Origin: Candidatus Krumholzibacteriia bacterium
GTDB taxonomy: Bacteria; Krumholzibacteriota; Krumholzibacteria; WVZY01; JAKEHA01
NCBI GenBank assembly: GCA_029863355.1
Contig: JAOTVO010000063.1
Coordinates: 1 to 11,290 of the forward strand
Direction of reading: 5' to 3'
Length of the DNA stretch: 11,290 nt
The notes below the pieces were generated by a model. That model saw nothing but the letters and a program-made list of their open reading frames with translations. It was not told the DNA's origin and did no database searches. Below, piece by piece: positions 5,564-11,290 of this stretch; the stretch's first letter is position 1; each line of letters starts with the position of its first letter. The translations under genes were made by a program, and so were the position numbers.

Positions 5564-6569
5564 GAAAACGGTGGCCGGCAAGGGATCGGATCGCACCGTC
5601 GAGGTGCCGGTCGAGGCCAGGCTCAAAATGCTGCACTACATGAAGCTCGTGCGCGAGATCGAGGACCGCATCGAGCGCAAGCTCTACCGGCAGGGGAAGA
5701 TCGTGGGCGGCGTCTACGTGGGGCGCGGGCAGGAGGCCATCTCGGTGGGGACGGCGATCCACATGGTCAAGGACGACGTGGTCGCACCCTCGCACCGCGA
5801 CATGGGCGTCTTCCTCATGCGCGGCGTCACCCCGCGCCGCATCATCGCCCAGTACATGGGGCGCGCTGCCGGTCTCACCAAGGGGCGCGACGGCAACATG
5901 CACATGGGCGACATGGACTACAACGTGATCGCCTTCGTCAGCCACCTAGCCGACAACGTCCCCGTCTCCGCGGGCGTGGCGTTGGCCTTCAAGATGCGCG
6001 GAGAGAAGCTCGTCTGCCTGTGCTACCACGGCGAGGGCGCGACTAGCCGCGGCGACTGGCACGAGGGCATCAACCTGGCCTCGGTGCACAAGCTGCCCGT
6101 GGTGTACTTCATCAACAACAACTCCTACGCGTACTCCACGCCGACGTCGCTGCAGTACGCCATTGAGGACGTCGCTTCGCGCGCCGAGGGCTACGGGATG
6201 CCCTGGGAGGTGGCCGACGGCAACGACATCATCGCCGTGTACGGCGCGGCCAAGCGCGCGATCGATCGCGCGCGCGCGGGTGGCGGGCCGTCGCTCGTCG
6301 AGTACAAGACGTTTCGCATGACCGGCCACTCGGCGCACGACGACGCCGGCTACGTCCCCCCCGAGCTATTCGAGGAGTGGAAGCGCCGCGACCCCATCGT
6401 GCGCTTCGAGAACGCGCTCATCGAGGAGGAGGCGATCACCCCGGCGCGCATCGAGGAGATGCAGCGCGAGTGCGTGGCCATCATCGACGATGCGGTGGAC
6501 TGGGCGGAGCAGCAGCCCTACCCCGACCCCGCCGACGTCACCAAGGGTGTCTACTACGACGAGGGCTAA
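5556..6569 (+). CDS. 2-oxo acid dehydrogenase E1 alpha subunit, second paralog
   Basis: A 337-residue E1 alpha overlapping the first by 8 bp. It has the same layout as its neighbour but different active-site wording. The phosphate-contact segment is APSHRDMG. The cofactor segment is AFVSHLADNVPVSAGVAL, lacking the VGAxxP form of the first copy. The metal motif is GEG at 159-161 instead of GDG, followed by NNNSYAYSTP (N187-N189). The active-site loop is MTGHSAHDDAGYVP with H258. GEG is also found in mitochondrial branched-chain 2-oxo acid dehydrogenase E1 alpha, so this need not be a defect. Both copies end with a similar charged helix and a VY-containing tail, which supports origin by duplication. 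It likely pairs with the E1 beta 10 bp downstream, possibly in competition with the first copy or with a different substrate range. pdhA or bkdA1 would both be reasonable labels. Confidence 0.92.
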   Translation: MPEKTVAGKGSDRTVEVPVEARLKMLHYMKLVREIEDRIERKLYRQGKIVGGVYVGRGQEAISVGTAIHMVKDDVVAPSHRDMGVFLMRGVTPRRIIAQYMGRAAGLTKGRDGNMHMGDMDYNVIAFVSHLADNVPVSAGVALAFKMRGEKLVCLCYHGEGATSRGDWHEGINLASVHKLPVVYFINNNSYAYSTPTSLQYAIEDVASRAEGYGMPWEVADGNDIIAVYGAAKRAIDRARAGGGPSLVEYKTFRMTGHSAHDDAGYVPPELFEEWKRRDPIVRFENALIEEEAITPARIEEMQRECVAIIDDAVDWAEQQPYPDPADVTKGVYYDEG

Positions 6570-6579
6570 GGAGAGACGA

Positions 6580-7554
6580 ATGGCACTGACCACCTACATC
6601 GACGCTATCCGCGAGGGCATCTGGGAGGAGATGGAGAAGGACGAGCGCGTCTTCATCCTGGGCGAGGACGTGGGCATCTACGGCGGCGCCTTCAAGGTGA
6701 CCAAGGGCATGCTCGACCACTTCGGCGAGAACCGCGTCATCGACACGCCCATCTCCGAGTCCGCCATCGTGGGCGCGGCCATCGGCGCGGCGCTGGTGGG
6801 CATGCGCCCCGTGGCGGAGATGCAGTTCATCGACTTCATCTCCTGCGCGTTCGACCAGATCGTCAACTTCGCGGCCAAGTGCCGCTACCGCTGGGGCGCG
6901 GGCGTGCCCATCGTGGTGCGTGGGCCCTGCGGCGGCGGCGTGCACGGCGGCCCCTTCCACTCGCAGAACGTCGAGTCGTACTTCTTCAACGTGCCCGGGC
7001 TCAAAATCGTGTGCCCGTCGACGGCGTACGACGCCAAGGGGCTGATCAAGGCCGCCATCCGCGACCCGGACCCCGTGCTCTACTTCGAGCACAAGTACCT
7101 CTACCGCCGCATCAAGGAAGAGCTGCCGGCGGAGGATTTCGTCGTTCCCATCGGCAAGGCGCAGCTGCGCCGGGAGGGCGACGACCTCTCCATCATCACG
7201 TACGGCGCGATGACGTACACGGCGCTGGAGGCGGCGGGCGAGCTGGAGAAGGAGGGCGTCTCGGTCGAGGTGCTCGACCTGCGGAGTATCCTCCCTATCG
7301 ACGAGGACGCAATCCTGGAAACGGCGCGCAAGACGAGCAAGGTGATCGTGCTACACGAGGCCACGCTCACCGGCGGGCCGGGCGGAGAGGTGGTGGCGCG
7401 TATCGCCGAGAAGGCCTTCGAGCACCTCGACGGCCCCATCGTGCGCATCGCGCCGCCGGACACGCCGGTTCCCTACAGCCCGCCGCTGGAAGAGGCCTTC
7501 CTGCCGCAGGTCAACGACATCGTGGCGAAGGCGCGCGAGCTGGCGGCTTATTGA
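6580..7554 (+). CDS. 2-oxo acid dehydrogenase E1 beta subunit, branched-chain type
   Basis: A 324-residue transketolase-like E1 beta (pdhB/bkdA2 type), the normal length. The ATG at 6580 follows AAGGAGA (6568-6574) at good spacing; a longer open frame from 6490 overlaps the previous gene and is not real. Visible motifs: ILGEDVGIYGGAFKVTKG at 26-43; DTPISE with E60, the glutamate that activates the thiamine ring; GGGVHGGPFHSQNVES with the active-site histidine H127; PSTAYDAKGLIKAAIRDPDP; YFEHKYLYRR; and the C-terminal PYSPPLEEAFLPQ that docks E2. The GGAFK, GGGVHG and FEHKYLYR wording is closer to branched-chain 2-oxo acid dehydrogenases than to pyruvate dehydrogenases, from memory of those families. 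It is the only E1 beta here, serving two E1 alpha genes. Confidence 0.95.
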   Translation: MALTTYIDAIREGIWEEMEKDERVFILGEDVGIYGGAFKVTKGMLDHFGENRVIDTPISESAIVGAAIGAALVGMRPVAEMQFIDFISCAFDQIVNFAAKCRYRWGAGVPIVVRGPCGGGVHGGPFHSQNVESYFFNVPGLKIVCPSTAYDAKGLIKAAIRDPDPVLYFEHKYLYRRIKEELPAEDFVVPIGKAQLRREGDDLSIITYGAMTYTALEAAGELEKEGVSVEVLDLRSILPIDEDAILETARKTSKVIVLHEATLTGGPGGEVVARIAEKAFEHLDGPIVRIAPPDTPVPYSPPLEEAFLPQVNDIVAKARELAAY

Positions 7555-7560
7555 CTTGGA

Positions 7561-7658
7561 GGCATCGACGAGGAGGGTCTCCGCGTCAGGTCCTCGCTCG
7601 CGGATGGAAACACAGTTCGCTCGCTGCGGATTCCGCGTCGACACTCCTCGTCGATGCC
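7561..7658. repeat. 98-bp element with perfect 15-bp inverted ends inside the operon
   Basis: GGCATCGACGAGGAG (7561-7575) and its exact reverse complement CTCCTCGTCGATGCC (7644-7658) bound a 68-nt interior. Pairing can continue imperfectly inward (7 of the next 10 positions). The interior holds a near-repeat of TCGCTCGCGGAT/TCGCTCGCTGCGGAT and a small GCGGA-T-TCCGC palindrome. It fills almost the whole E1 beta-E2 gap (7555-7686), starting 6 bp after the stop. It may be a mobile palindromic repeat (REP/MITE-like) or an mRNA structure that sets the ratio of E1 to E2. No second copy with both arms was found in the window. Confidence 0.75.
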
Positions 7659-7686
7659 CCGCACGTGATATGACAAGGAAGTGATC

Positions 7687-9003
7687 ATGGCAACTGACGT
7701 TATCATGCCGCAGATGGGCGAGAGCATCGCCGAGGGTACCATCGTCAAGTGGCTCAAGAGCGTGGGCGACCACGTCGAGCGCGACGAGCCGCTCTTCGAG
7801 ATTTCCACCGACAAGGTCGACGCCGAGATTCCGTCGCCGGCCGAGGGCGTGCTGCTCCAGGTCCTGGTGAACGAGGGCGACACGGTGGCGATCAACACGG
7901 TGGTGGGACGCATCGGCGCGAAGGGCGAACAGCCAGCGGCCGCTCCTGCGGCCGCGGCACCACAGCCCAAAGCCGCCGAGCCGGCTGCCGCCACACCGAC
8001 ACCGGCACCGGCGGCCCCTGCGCCCGCGCAGGCACCCCCGACCCCACCACCCGCCGCGGCGCCAGCGCCGTCACGCGGCGTGGTTCGCTCGTCGCCCGTC
8101 GTGCAGAAGATCGCCGCCGAGCGCGGCGTGGACATCTCGCTCATCGAGGGCACCGGCGCGGGCGGGCGCGTGACCAAGAAGGACATTCTCGCTTACATCG
8201 AGGGCGCCGCGCAGGCCGCCACACCGCCGCCACCCGTGGCCGCTGCCACCGCACCCGCTCCGAGTGCGCCTCGCGCCGCCGCACCGGGCGCGCCTCCGGC
8301 CGCCAAGACCTTCCCCGCCGGTCAGAACGAGGTGCGCGAGCCCATGTCCATCATGCGCAAGAAGATCGCCGAGCACATGGTGATGAGCAAGCGCACCTCC
8401 GCGCACGTGTACTCGGTCCACGAAGTGGACATGAATCAGGTGGTCAAGCGCCGCGCCGCGCTCAAGCCCGAGTTCGCCGCCGAGGGCGTGAACCTCACGT
8501 TTCTGCCCTTCTTCATCGACGCCGTGATCCGCGGGATCAAGGAGTTCCCCATTATCAACGCCACCGCTGACGGCGACGACATCGTGTACAAGAAGAACGT
8601 CAACATCGGCATCGCCGTGGCACTCGAGAACGGTCTCATCGTGCCCGTGATCAAGCACGCCGACCAGATGAACCTCCTGGGGCTGGCCAAGGCCGCATCC
8701 GACCTGGCCGAGCGCGCGCGCACCAAGCGCCTCGTCCCCGACGACGTGCAGGGCGGCACCTTCACCATTACGAATGTCGGCGTGTTCGGTAGCCTCTTCG
8801 GCATGCCCATCATCAACCAGCCCCAGGCCGCCATCCTCGGCATCGGCACCATCGTCAAGCGCCCCGTGGTGATCGACGACGCCATTGCCATCCGGCCCAT
8901 CGTCTACGTATCTTTGTCCTACGACCACCGCATCGTGGACGGCGCCGACGCGTCGCGATTCCTGAGCGTGGTCAGGCGCGAGCTGGAGAAACCGGCCGCC
9001 TAG
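7687..9003 (+). CDS. 2-oxo acid dehydrogenase E2, dihydrolipoyl acyltransferase
   Basis: A 438-residue E2 core subunit. The ATG at 7687 follows AAGGAAG with good spacing; an in-frame GTG at 7681 lies within that site and is unlikely. Domain order: one lipoyl domain (about 1-78) with lipoyl lysine K43 in ISTDKVDAEIPSP; an Ala/Pro-rich flexible linker (about 82-128); a peripheral-subunit-binding domain (about 134-170, SSPVVQKIAAERGVDISLIEG, GRVTKKDI) that holds E1 or E3; a second Ala/Pro linker; and a catalytic acyltransferase domain from about 218 with the active site DHRIVDG (H414, D418). It forms the multimeric core and passes acyl groups from lipoyl to CoA. The DKVDAE lipoyl wording is common in branched-chain and succinyl-type E2s, which agrees with the E1 beta but does not prove the substrate. 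Confidence 0.95.
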   Translation: MATDVIMPQMGESIAEGTIVKWLKSVGDHVERDEPLFEISTDKVDAEIPSPAEGVLLQVLVNEGDTVAINTVVGRIGAKGEQPAAAPAAAAPQPKAAEPAAATPTPAPAAPAPAQAPPTPPPAAAPAPSRGVVRSSPVVQKIAAERGVDISLIEGTGAGGRVTKKDILAYIEGAAQAATPPPPVAAATAPAPSAPRAAAPGAPPAAKTFPAGQNEVREPMSIMRKKIAEHMVMSKRTSAHVYSVHEVDMNQVVKRRAALKPEFAAEGVNLTFLPFFIDAVIRGIKEFPIINATADGDDIVYKKNVNIGIAVALENGLIVPVIKHADQMNLLGLAKAASDLAERARTKRLVPDDVQGGTFTITNVGVFGSLFGMPIINQPQAAILGIGTIVKRPVVIDDAIAIRPIVYVSLSYDHRIVDGADASRFLSVVRRELEKPAA

Positions 9004-9014
9004 GCAAGCATATA

Positions 9015-9698
9015 ATGCGAGTCTGTCGCGTCATCGATATCGGGCGCATGCCCTACGCCCAGGCCTTCGCCCTGCAGAAGCGCGAGGTCGCGCGCCTGCA
9101 GCGCGACGCGGGCGACGAGGTGCTCTATCTCGTCGAACACCCGCACGTCATCACCGTGGGCCGCAACGCCACCGGCGAGGCCATCCTCGCCGACCGAAGG
9201 CTCGTCGAGGGGCGCGGCGTGGAGATCGCCCAGACCGACCGCGGCGGCGACGTGACCTATCACGGCCCCGGACAGCTCGTCGGCTATCCCCTGCTGCGCC
9301 TAGACGATGGACGACGCGACATCCGCCGCTACGTGCACGACCTCGAAGAAATGCTGATCCGCGCGCTCGCCGACTTCGGCATCCACGCCGAGCGCCACGC
9401 CGTGCACCGCGGCGTGTGGACAAACGGGCGCAAGATCGCCTCCCTCGGTATCCGCATCGCGCGCTGGGTGACCAGCCACGGCTTCGCCTTCAACGTGAGC
9501 ACCGACCTCTCGTACTTCTCGCTCATCCAGCCCTGCGGCATCCAGGGCTGCGAGATGACGAGCATCGAACGCGAAATCGGCAACCAAATCAGCAGGGACG
9601 AAGCCATCCAGCGAGTGATCGCACGCTTCGCCGAGGTCTTCCAACGCGAAATGATCCGCGAAAGTACCAGTGAAGCGAAGGTGGCCGGCCATGTCTGA
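9015..9698 (+). CDS. lipB: Lipoyl(octanoyl) transferase
   Basis: A 227-residue protein of normal family length, starting 11 bp after the E2 stop. It moves octanoyl from acyl carrier protein to the lipoyl-domain lysine of target proteins through an acyl-enzyme intermediate. Visible motifs: HPHVITVGRNA; the signature DRGGDVTYHGPGQLVGYPLL; the active-site lysine K140 in GRKIASLGIRI; TSHGFAFNV; and the nucleophile C174 in PCGIQGCEMTS. The Shine-Dalgarno is weak (AGGCAAG about 8 nt upstream), so it probably relies on translation arriving from E2. Its most obvious local target is K43 of the E2 just upstream. All catalytic residues are present. Confidence 0.96.
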   Translation: MRVCRVIDIGRMPYAQAFALQKREVARLQRDAGDEVLYLVEHPHVITVGRNATGEAILADRRLVEGRGVEIAQTDRGGDVTYHGPGQLVGYPLLRLDDGRRDIRRYVHDLEEMLIRALADFGIHAERHAVHRGVWTNGRKIASLGIRIARWVTSHGFAFNVSTDLSYFSLIQPCGIQGCEMTSIEREIGNQISRDEAIQRVIARFAEVFQREMIRESTSEAKVAGHV

Positions 9699-10596
9699 GC
9701 CCGCCCGCAAGAGCGACGCACCGCGCCGGCCCGAGTGGTTCAAGATTCGCCTGCGCACCAACGAGGAGTACCGTCACGTCCAGCACCTGGTCTCCAAGCT
9801 GAGCCTCAATACCGTGTGCACAGAGGCGCGCTGCCCCAACATCTACGAATGCTGGGGACAGGGCACCGCGACCTTCATGATTCTCGGCGATATCTGTACG
9901 CGCCACTGCGGCTTCTGCTCCGTGGCCAAGGGCAAGCCCGGACCCGTCGATGCCGACGAGCCCGCGCACGTCGCCGAAGCCGTCGCGCGCCTCGGCCTCC
10001 AATACGCCGTGATCACGTCGGTAGACCGCGACGACCTGCCCGACGAGGGCGCCGGCCACTTCGCCCACACCATCGCCGAGATCCGCGCGCGCGTCCCCGC
10101 CTGCGGCGTCGAAGTGCTCATCCCCGATTTCAATGGAAAGAAAGAACTGCTAGAGATCGTGCTCGAAGCCGGCCCCGACTGCCTCGCCCACAACATCGAG
10201 ACCGTGGCACACCTCTACCGCCGCGTGCGCCCTGTGGCGGTCTATGAGAACACCCTGAAGATCCTCGAGCACGCCGTCCTCTGGCGCGAGCGCCGCGCCT
10301 CCGACATGCGCGTCAAGTGCAGCATCATGGTGGGACTCGGCGAGACCATGGAGCAGCTCCTCGATACCATGCGCGACATCGCCCACACCGGCTGCGACAT
10401 TCTCACCGTCGGCCAGTACCTTCCTCCCAAGAGGAAGGCCCTCCCCCTCGATCGCTACTACTCCCTCCAGGAATTCGCCCGTATTCGCGAAGAAGGCCTC
10501 GCCATGGGCTTCAAGCACGTCGAATCCGGCCCCCTCGTCCGCAGCTCCTACCACGCCCGCGAGCAGGTGGAATCGGCCGGGTGCGGGACGCGCTAG
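9691..10596 (+). CDS. lipA: Lipoyl synthase, radical SAM
   Basis: A 301-residue radical SAM enzyme that inserts two sulfur atoms into the protein-bound octanoyl group to finish lipoyl. It overlaps lipB by 8 bp; the ATG at 9691 follows AAGGTGG (9678-9684), so the upstream in-frame GTG at 9670 is not needed. Visible motifs: the auxiliary cluster cysteines C43, C48, C54 (CTEARCPNIYEC); the radical SAM cluster C69, C73, C76 (CTRHCGFC); HNIETVAHLYRRVRP; MVGLGET; GQYLPPKRKALPLDRYYS; and the C-terminal RSSYHA (284-289), whose serine binds the auxiliary cluster. Nothing is missing. It ends the operon and converges on a minus-strand gene 13 bp away. Confidence 0.97.
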   Translation: MSEPARKSDAPRRPEWFKIRLRTNEEYRHVQHLVSKLSLNTVCTEARCPNIYECWGQGTATFMILGDICTRHCGFCSVAKGKPGPVDADEPAHVAEAVARLGLQYAVITSVDRDDLPDEGAGHFAHTIAEIRARVPACGVEVLIPDFNGKKELLEIVLEAGPDCLAHNIETVAHLYRRVRPVAVYENTLKILEHAVLWRERRASDMRVKCSIMVGLGETMEQLLDTMRDIAHTGCDILTVGQYLPPKRKALPLDRYYSLQEFARIREEGLAMGFKHVESGPLVRSSYHAREQVESAGCGTR

Positions 10597-10606
10597 CCGC
10601 GTACCC
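10585..10606. terminator. Possible shared hairpin at the end of lipA
   Basis: GGG-ACGCG (10585-10592) can pair with CGCGT-A-CCC (10598-10606) around a CTAGC loop containing the lipA stop, with one bulged A. It sits between convergent genes and could act in both directions. No U-tract follows on either strand, so it would be a weak or non-canonical terminator. Confidence 0.3.
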
Positions 10607-10609
10607 AGC

Positions 10610-11125
10610 TCATCGCCGGCTCATAAACAACCGGACCCGTGCCACGGTGCTGCCCGACGAGACAGCAACTACCGGCTCTGCTGCGGCCTCCGCTGGAGCC
10701 TCGACTGCGATAGCCATGCCGTGCGGCTCGCCCCGGGCCATGCACTCCCTCACCACTCGGGTGACGTCGATTCGCACTCTCTGCCGGGCCCCGGCCCGAC
10801 TGACCAGCGCCTCGCCCGGAACCGCCGTGGAGACCGCCGTAGCTCCCGCCGCTCCAGCGAGATCCGCAGGCACCACTCGCACTACGAAAGGAACGAACGC
10901 GCCTCCAGTCGCCTCCACGTCCAGCTCCATCTCCAGCATCGCGAAGTCCAGCCGCGATTGCGCTGACAGCGCCGGCAAGTCCACGGCAAAGATCAACTCG
11001 AACGGATCCGTCCCCTGCACCGTGACATCCGACGCCGTAACCGCAATCTCGGTCCGTTCCGCCTCAGCCCTCGCGCCGAACGTCAGCACGAGCACCCATA
11101 CGGCTAGCGAAACAAACGCTCTCAT
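10610..11125 (-). CDS. Small secreted beta-rich protein of unknown function
   Basis: A 171-residue protein. The ATG at 11125 is preferred over the one at 11137 because GGAG lies 6 nt before it. The start then falls 1 nt after the stop of the upstream gene, implying coupled translation. A signal peptide is clear (RAFVSLAVWVLVLTFGARAEA, cut near residue 22). The mature part has beta-strand patterns: FELIFAVDLPAL, RLDFAMLEMELDV, VPFVVRVVPADL, RQRVRIDVTRVVRECM, HGMAIAVEAPAE, ARVRLFMSRR. This layout is reminiscent of DNRLRE/CBM96-like extracellular beta-sandwich domains, but the match is loose and from memory. It has a single cysteine. The low-complexity Ala/Val stretch is probably a loop region. 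Function unknown; likely exported with, or acting on the same surface as, the upstream secreted protein. Confidence 0.75.
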   Translation of the reverse strand: MRAFVSLAVWVLVLTFGARAEAERTEIAVTASDVTVQGTDPFELIFAVDLPALSAQSRLDFAMLEMELDVEATGGAFVPFVVRVVPADLAGAAGATAVSTAVPGEALVSRAGARQRVRIDVTRVVRECMARGEPHGMAIAVEAPAEAAAEPVVAVSSGSTVARVRLFMSRR

Positions 11126-11126
11126 T

Positions 11127-11290
11127 CTATTCTCCATAAAGCGCCTTCACCCTCCCCCACGTCGTCTCCTCCGCCCGCACCGTCCCGCACCCAACCGGGA
11201 GTGGCCCGATCAGCCCGCAGTCGAGGAAAGGCAGCGGCGTGTTCCCAGGTGCACAGGGAGACGACGATTGCAGGTAGTTATCACCCCCCT
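11127..11290 (-). CDS. C-terminus of a large secreted protein, probably a parallel beta-helix type
   Basis: The last 54 codons of a gene entering from the right edge on the minus strand, ending at TAG (11129-11127). The frame reads GGDNYLQSSSPCAPGNTPLP, then LDCGLIGPLPVGCG, and ends TTWGRVKALYGE. The pattern NYxLQxxSPC...CGLIGxxxxGC is one I associate with the closing turn of right-handed parallel beta-helix repeat proteins. These are secreted proteins of Candidatus Eisenbacteria, Krumholzibacteriota and related groups. The three cysteines fit an extracellular protein. It is too short to be on any long open-frame list, but the frame is clean and coherent to the window edge. Its stop lies in the Shine-Dalgarno-to-ATG spacer of the next gene. 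Confidence 0.65.
   Translation of the reverse strand, partial: GGDNYLQSSSPCAPGNTPLPFLDCGLIGPLPVGCGTVRAEETTWGRVKALYGE

Noticed and set aside
6030..6038. GEG as a sign that the second E1 alpha is dead
   Set aside because: The same GEG is found in active branched-chain E1 alpha enzymes, and the asparagines and active-site histidine are intact.
7286..7298. A second copy of the inverted-repeat arm (ATCGACGAGGA) inside E1 beta
   Set aside because: Only 11 bases match, they encode the conserved IDED residues, and there is no opposite arm nearby.
7921..8330. Low-complexity Ala/Pro repeats
   Set aside because: They are the normal flexible linkers flanking the subunit-binding domain of E2, not a separate repeat element.
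9011..9016. Perfect TATAAT before lipB
   Set aside because: It overlaps the lipB start codon and has no -35 at proper spacing. A transcript from it would begin inside the lipB coding region, so it is most likely chance at a gene junction.

Overview
The window is a high-GC bacterial chromosomal segment, GC-rich at third codon positions in every gene. It reads as ordinary metabolic and envelope DNA, with no phage, transposase, CRISPR array, rRNA or tRNA visible. The taxon cannot be fixed from sequence alone. The secreted protein tail at the right edge (positions 11127-11290, minus) resembles C-termini I associate with extracellular beta-helix proteins of Candidatus Eisenbacteria, Krumholzibacteriota and related FCB-group lineages; that assignment is an inference.

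Layout. Left edge, minus strand: the N-terminus of a membrane glycosyltransferase 2 (1-173), 5 bp downstream of a NodB-type polysaccharide deacetylase (179-970). A divergent intergenic region carries an extended -10 promoter, a palindrome and a leader hairpin for a plus-strand secreted protein of unknown function (1204-1941). A second promoter (2043-2072) precedes a membrane-anchored 3D-domain (MltA/YuiC-like) protein (2179-2958).

The core is one seven-gene plus-strand operon (3184-10596): E3 dihydrolipoyl dehydrogenase (lpdA), two different tandem E1 alpha subunits, one E1 beta, a single-lipoyl-domain E2, then octanoyltransferase (lipB) and lipoyl synthase (lipA). It encodes a complete 2-oxo acid dehydrogenase complex plus the two enzymes that make and attach its lipoyl cofactor. 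E1 beta and the second E1 alpha look most like the branched-chain 2-oxo acid dehydrogenase type, but the substrate is not proven. Genes overlap or nearly abut everywhere except between E1 beta and E2, where 132 bp hold a 98-bp element bounded by perfect 15-bp inverted repeats.

Right edge, minus strand, convergent with lipA: a signal-peptide protein of unknown function (10610-11125), apparently translationally coupled to the secreted protein whose C-terminus lies at 11127-11290.

The points most worth a second look are the paired, diverged E1 alpha genes sharing one E1 beta, and the inverted-repeat element inside the operon. I see no evidence of a wholly new kind of system.
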